From Rhyzopertha dominica (Eukaryota > Arthropoda > Insecta > Coleoptera > Bostrichidae), in the NCBI GenBank assembly GCA_025024175.1, contig QCXZ01000064.1, forward strand, positions 24,486,286 to 24,550,285: DNA of 64,000 nt, written 5' to 3'. The notes under the pieces are model-generated. The model saw only the letters and a list, made by a program, of their open reading frames with translations, ran no database searches and had not been told where the DNA came from. The translations under genes were made by a program, and so were the position numbers. Shown one piece after another: positions 59,305 through 64,000 of the stretch (positions are counted from its first letter, which is position 1; every line of letters starts with the position of its first letter).

Positions 59305-59520
59305 TACCACTGACTTCGCTGCACAAAGCTTAGTTTGAAATGGCGTCAAGCCAGATTAATTGCATTGCAAAGTTGAACTTTATCTGCTTTAGTGATGAGT
59401 TCAGGTGCTAATGATGGATGGAGACGTGTCAAACGGTTTCAGGATGAAAGGCGAAATGTAAAGTTTGCTTTAGAATACCATACAGTAGTATCATTACTAT
59501 CAATGATACAGGGCCCCTAA
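59305..59520 (+). pseudogene. Tc1-like transposase relic
   Basis: Plus-strand fragments read SLKWRQARLI (like 'RLQWCQARxxW') and FICFSDEFR, the first catalytic D block. ANDGWRRVKRFQDERRNVKFALEYHT follows in pieces across 59410-59485, like 'NDGRxRVxRxxGERYNxxFxVERHT' of Tc1-type proteins. Frames change at least twice and the copy is truncated after about 70 residues. No terminal repeats are seen. Confidence 0.5.
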
Positions 59521-60955
59521 CATACAGCGGCCCCGACAAGTGTAACCAAAAGTTCGTAAAATGTAATAATAATCACACTCAAACTCTCTAAGTTCTTCCG
59601 CGAAAAAAGAAATACCTGTTGACTGGTATACGTCGTTGATTATTCCTACTTGATGCAGGTAGAGAGGTTAAGATTTTCTTCGATTTTTAACAAAATGTTT
59701 AAAACAGTGGATCGTGCAATAGGAAGTTTTATATTAAAAAAATAATGGCTTCGGAGCCTATCGCCATAACCAACCATAATTAAAGTTTAGATTTGTTTAA
59801 TCTCAGATAGAAGCATTTAAATTATTACTTGTTTGAGAATTGTCACTGTCAATGTCGTATTTTGTCTGCTTTTGACTACAATGTTGTATTTTTACAATTA
59901 CTTCCGACTGGACTAAGCATTAGTTGAACATCAACAATTCCAAACAATAGCAAAAGCACGACTGGGTATCAGTGGTCAAAAAGTTATTATCTTTCTTAAT
60001 TCTTTCAATTTCAATGGAATCTACAGAATCTATTATTTTTATTATTTTTGGAATTGTCTTCCTTATTTCAAGATATTCAGCAAGTGCTTGCCGCAGCCAG
60101 AAGGGATATAAGGCACCAGGTCGCCTAACCCACGTTACTCCTTCGAACAATTGTTTAACCTATATATTTATTTGTTAATCTGTTTTCTTAGTTTTGTGTT
60201 TACATGTATTCTATCACTACCGACTATGACCAATTATTTTTTTTACTTATTTTATTTTCTTCTTACGAAAAGTTTGGTTTATTAGTATTCTGGAGTAACT
60301 TCTCAGTTCGATAAGTCACTTACTTACTGAAAATATTCCCAATTTCATTTGCTTCGTAATAATAGCAGCAAAAATTATAAGGAAAAGGTACGATACTTTA
60401 CTTGTATTGGGAAAAGCTGCTGCCGCTGCTCGCAGCATTACTTTTTTACGCTCCGCGTACCTTCAGTGATGGGTTTCAAACGGATGTTTTAGGGACATGC
60501 AGGCCGCGTTCTCGTAGTAGGCGGTGGCGGATCCCACCGCATCCTCCTAATACGGCGAAGTGTTTCGGTCTTCCTCCAGGGACCGGGAGAAATGGATTGG
60601 AAAACTTCCATCCATTGATTTGTATTCGCTCTCTGCCGGCGCACTTATGTATTTACTGACTCGATCCGGACCAGATGGAAATACTTTGGCAAATACAGAA
60701 GGTTATAAGTTTTTGTAGGCGAAGGTGTCTCTTCCGCATTGCCTTCGTAAGAAAATCAACATATAGTTCAATTGTCCGTTTTGACAGAAAGGACTTTTAT
60801 TGAGTTATATACGACTAAATATTTATACAAGATTAGTCAAATTTATTAGTGTTAACATGAACTTTGCAGCAAAATGTTTAACAAAAAATTTTTGCTATAA
60901 TAATTTTTCATAACAGCCTACTTTTCGTTTTTCTGTCAAAGTATTATCACTCTGT
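59521..60955. other. Intergenic DNA with a GC-elevated island
   Basis: About 60415-60660 is GC-richer and non-repetitive, with an open frame (60402-60659) that is proline- and arginine-rich but matches no family I know. The rest is AT-rich. Confidence 0.35.
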
Positions 60956-60983
60956 AAGCAAGATGAAATAAATGATCTGCTCT

Positions 60984-61058
60984 GGTCAATCCCTTCTGAC
61001 CCTACGACTAGTTTCGCCCTATTGGGGCTCATCAGGTAGGGTGCAGAGTAAATTGACC
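60984..61058 (-). ncRNA. Type I hammerhead ribozyme, copy 1 (complete)
   Basis: The minus strand from 61042 to 60999 reads stem I strand ACCCTAC, core CTGATGA, stem II GCCC-CAATA-GGGC, core GAAA, minimal stem III (AC-TA-GT), cleavage triplet GTC and stem I partner GTAGGGT. All 7 bp of stem I and 4 bp of stem II pair, and every invariant core base is present. Predicted self-cleavage is after the C at 61006. An outer helix GGTCAAT/ATTGACC (61058-61052 with 60990-60984) extends stem I across an internal loop. The two-base-pair stem III is typical of retrotransposon-associated type I hammerheads, which often need a dimeric form to cleave well. Confidence 0.85.
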
Positions 61059-61249
61059 AAAACAGACCTTCGCCTTTAACCGCGGCGTGCGGACTGGTAT
61101 ATAAAGAGAGCTGATGCCCTCAGTGTCACCTAAGCGGAACTCTATGAACTAGGCGGTCTATAACTCAAAGACATCGACCTAGTTCAGGTTCCTGTCGATA
61201 GAATCGGAGAAGCTACTCCGCCGCGAAGAGGAAATAAATCATCTGCTAT

Positions 61250-61322
61250 GGTCAATTCACTCTGAACCGACTAGTTTCGCCCTACTGGGGCTCATCAGGT
61301 ATCGATAGAGAGTAAATTGACC
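61250..61322 (-). ncRNA. Hammerhead ribozyme, copy 2 (decayed stem I)
   Basis: The core CTGATGA, stem II GCCC-CAGTA-GGGC, GAAAC-TA-GTC and the outer GGTCAAT/ATTGACC helix are kept. Stem I next to the core is broken (GATAC against GGTTC) by a small deletion on one side and changes on the other. It is probably weak or inactive. Confidence 0.7.
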
Positions 61323-61501
61323 AAAACTAACATGCGACATGCGGATGGTGTATAAGAGAGCTGATGCCCTCAGTGCCATCTAAACGGAACTCTGCAAGCT
61401 AGGCGGTCTATAACTGTGACAGATATCGACCTACTGCTGGTTCATATCGATGGCATCAGAGAAGCTATTCCGTCAGCAAGATGAAATAAGTTATCTATTC
61501 T

Positions 61502-61577
61502 GGTCAATCCACTCTGACCCTACCACCAGTTTCGCCCTATTGGGGCTCATCAGTTAGGGGTAAAGAGTAAATTGACC
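61502..61577 (-). ncRNA. Hammerhead ribozyme, copy 3 (cleavage triplet changed)
   Basis: The core CTGATGA, stem II and GAAA are intact. The cleavage triplet is GTG instead of GTC, which violates the NUH rule, and stem I pairs at 5 of 7 positions. It is predicted inactive. The outer helix is conserved. Confidence 0.7.
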
Positions 61578-61799
61578 AAAACAGACCGTCGCCTTTAATC
61601 GCGGCTTGCGGACTGGTGTATAAGAGAGCTAATGCTCTCAGTGCCATATAAGCGGAACCCTGCGAGCTAGATGGAAGTGTCACCACTATAATGGCATTCC
61701 TCAGAGCAAACAATAAGCCTGCGCAAAATTATTATTTATATATTTAGACACTTTTTAAAATAATTTTAACCTTAACTAGAAATTTCTTTTAGCATTACC

Positions 61800-62220
61800 C
61801 TAACATGATGACAAAGCCACCTAGCTTGCCTTAATGGGTGCTACTTCCTAAAAAAAAGTGTCCTGTAGCGTGACAAGTTGGCATGCACCTGCATACATTA
61901 ACTTGACAGCAGGCCCCCTCGGCACTTTTTGCAAGCGGGCAAGAACCGACATACATTAAAATGCATGTCTTTGTTGTGCTGTCTGCATCGCAACCAACTG
62001 CAGATAGATCTATTTCGCTATAATTATAGGTCATCAGTGCAGTTTAGGTCTAGTGCAGACAGCACGGCACAGAACTGGTTTTGCCTATATTCTAAAGGCT
62101 TGGTATGATGTAAGTAGAAATTTAGATGGAAATGCCATCTGTTAGCATTACACTGACATGATGACAAAGCCACCTAGCTGCTTCAATGAGTACTACTTTC
62201 TTTAGGAAGTTTTTTTAAAT
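61800..62220. repeat. Unclassified repeat family, copy 3 (longest)
   Basis: Two direct copies of block A in minus orientation (GATGACAAAGCCACCTAGCT, at about 61808 and 62160) flank block B (about 61955-62065), giving a unit of about 350 bp. Blocks A and B are shared with copies 1 and 2. A hairpin-like AGATGGAAATGCCATCT lies near 62122-62138. An open frame through it on the minus strand is not a recognised protein. Confidence 0.6.
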
Positions 62221-64000
62221 CTTTCTGTAATTAACTAAAAGCTTTGTTTCGACCTTTTTGCCATGGTAGCGATACTGCGAACCAAAATAGTCTCGAAACT
62301 TCTGGATGCTAGACTTTTAGAAGCCTTAAATTTAATAAATAAAGATTAAAATTTACCATAAACTGTTCCAAAATTTATTTATTTGAATAACTGTAAAGGG
62401 CGCCTTTTAAAAGATAACATTATTTCGACGGTTTAAAAAAATATGACGACATATGTTTTATTGCTTTGTTTTGTATGCTATTGCATGCGAAAAACGGTGG
62501 CGAAAATTCGAGGTAGATGCTTGTTACCACAGTGGCACACAGCAAATAACATTTCTGGAAAAAAGTAAATGCAACAACCAGATTAGTATAAACACAGCAC
62601 GTAACCGAGCAACTGAATTTCTGATTTATTCAATAACGGTTCAAATTAATTTGCTTTTCTAATTAGTAATTTAGTGAATACCTTGTAATTTTCTTCACAA
62701 AATGTTACTTTTTTAATGTGTTGGCTCACACATATGCTGAATCGCGTATAAGTCATTTGCAAAAACTTAGGTATGACTTATATCATATTATTGATAGGAA
62801 AATGATTATGATCGTAACCTGAGCTACTGCCATGCAGTGGCTGAATAACAAGATACGAAAATTTTTTTACCTTGCGGATACACGAAGTTTCGTTTGCCAG
62901 TAGCGAAGCGGTAAATAACTGTAATATACGTTACTGGGCCGAAAGTAATTAACACTGGATACTAAAGGTAGATAATTAAATTAAATTTTTTTATGTTATG
63001 TTTGTAGCGCGTACTATTTTAGCAATAACTTCAAAACGAAGAATGCTAGCTGTCTCAAGTTTTACCATTGTTTATCTTGCATAATAGGTAATCTACAAAA
63101 CAGAGTGGAAAAATTATTGTGTTCGGTCATGGCACCCATGAAAAATAATTGTTAATTGTCAAATTATGTATTGACCTGTCAAATTCCTTTTTTAAGTTGT
63201 CTTTTGTAATAAAGCATCTTCAACCGTTCTATTAAGTTTTTTAAATCTAAGAATGTATTTTTTATATGATGCTCTTTATTGCTATTTAAAGAAATTAGTT
63301 TTGTAGCAATTTATGTAAATCTTAATTTCGCTGAAAATTCCTATAATACGTGTCCTAGTTTGTTAAAGTACTTCCACATCCAACGGATAGGAAGTATTGT
63401 ATCACGAAAAAAATTTCAAAATTTTTTATTTGCCCATTCGCTCTAAAATGGTCGAAAACGCAAAAAACAAAATTTGAGCAAAAAAAATTCTTGTCTGTGT
63501 GTATGTGTCTGTGGTTTTGTTTGTGGACACGATAACTTTCGAAAGACTTAATATATGAACTTGAAATTTGGCAAATGCATAAATCACAACTACTCAAAGC
63601 GACTTATTGTTTGTGGGGTAAGTAGGGTATCGGGAGGGGGGCGAAATTGGGGGGTAACTACCCTTTTTGCAAATTTTTATTTTTTTATTTTTTTTTGTTT
63701 TAGTATGTGTATGTATGCGAGTATTATTCGTTCTTATAAATTTTCGGTGCAGCAAACTGTTTAGAAGATATTAGCAAAAAAGCATCACTTAAAGAAAACA
63801 GTTTTTCCTAAATATCTCCGAATATATTTAATATATTCAAAAAATGAAAATACCATCAGTTAGTAAATAAAATTCCTCACAAAAAAATTTGGACATTTTC
63901 GATATATTTCCAAAAAAAAACCTATTTTGAACCCTGCTCGTACGATTTTTTTTTAATTTTGGTATTGTATAGAAAATCAAATTTCTGATCAGAAAGCATT
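62221..64000. other. AT-rich intergenic DNA
   Basis: No gene is recognised. Around 63640-63665 the GGGGGGTAACTACCCTTTTT stretch resembles part of the TIR of the 21.5-kb element (GGGGGTAAACTACCCTT), possibly a diverged relative. Nothing further is supported. Confidence 0.35.

Larger units (their letters stand above)
60956..61680 (-). repeat. Tandem array of ~260-bp units carrying hammerhead ribozymes
   Basis: About 2.8 head-to-tail copies of a unit with period 252-266 bp. Recurring landmarks are GATGAAATAA, GGTCAAT, TTTCGCCCTAxTGGGGCTCA, AAATTGACCAAAAC, TATAAGAGAGCTGATGC and GCGGAAC. Units start near 60956, 61219 and 61481; the third is incomplete and ends near 61680. On the minus strand each unit contains a hammerhead-type core. 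Tandem units of 150-400 bp with type I hammerheads are known from metazoan retrozymes, from Penelope-like element terminal repeats and from some animal satellites. No reverse transcriptase gene is adjacent, so the copy is non-autonomous or a remnant. Confidence 0.85.

Noticed and set aside
60402..60659. 85-codon open frame, proline/arginine-rich
   Set aside because: No known similarity. It coincides with a GC-elevated island where stops are rarer by composition.
1..64000. CRISPR arrays, operons, Shine-Dalgarno sites or rho-independent terminators
   Set aside because: None seen. Short introns, SINEs and insect-type transposons indicate eukaryotic DNA.

Overview
The window reads as insect (or other arthropod) nuclear DNA. 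It is AT-rich and gene-poor, its few coding traces carry short GT-AG introns, and its repeats are of kinds common in insects: mariner/Tc1, Mutator, hAT-like and palindromic TIR elements, a non-LTR retrotransposon, Gypsy fragments and tRNA-derived SINEs. Isolated N bases suggest a draft assembly. I found no exon of a recognisable host gene. Every coding region I can support belongs to a mobile element, and most are broken.

Layout. 1-8.5 kb: intergenic DNA, a head-to-head pair of tRNA-like units (1.4 kb) and a GC-richer island (6.9-7.2 kb). 8.5-16 kb: a nest of elements, namely a 737-bp palindrome, a hAT-like TIR element, a TIR element with GGCGT-type subterminal repeats, a Gypsy pol tail cut by a mariner copy, and that mariner copy. 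20-24 kb: a mariner remnant, then a 2.1-kb element with 415-bp TIRs and an almost intact transposase (DUF4817-type N-terminus, DDE domain spaced as DD41D). 31-39 kb: a Tc1/IS630-type transposase relic, a possible MADF-domain fragment, a second copy of the 14-kb mariner family, a TIR element holding a broken THAP domain, and another mariner-type relic. 40-46 kb: four copies of a SINE whose best copy has a tRNA-Thr(AGT)-like anticodon arm, and a 1.5-kb near-perfect palindrome. 46.4-51.7 kb: a hAT-like palindromic element with an 8-bp target duplication, into whose left arm a 3.25-kb LINE (endonuclease, reverse transcriptase, CCHC-like tail) has inserted. 53-54 kb: Gypsy pol fragments. 56.0-58.8 kb: a Mutator-like element with TIRs, a possible target duplication and a three-exon FLYWCH-MULE transposase broken only by two in-frame stops. 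59.3 kb: a Tc1 relic. 61 kb: a tandem array of about 260-bp units, each with a type I hammerhead ribozyme on the minus strand. One ribozyme is complete and two are decayed. A three-copy unclassified repeat family occupies 54.9, 58.8 and 61.8 kb.

Between these elements lie several 150-400-bp islands of higher GC and little repetition (6.9, 12.1, 17.6, 18.5, 19.5, 24.8, 32.9, 39.7, 44.7, 52.1, 54.5 and 60.5 kb). Several carry TAATTA/TTAATT motifs. I infer, without proof, that some are conserved regulatory sequence in a large intron or intergenic region. The most interesting object is the hammerhead-ribozyme tandem array, which looks like a metazoan retrozyme or the terminal repeat of a Penelope-like element.
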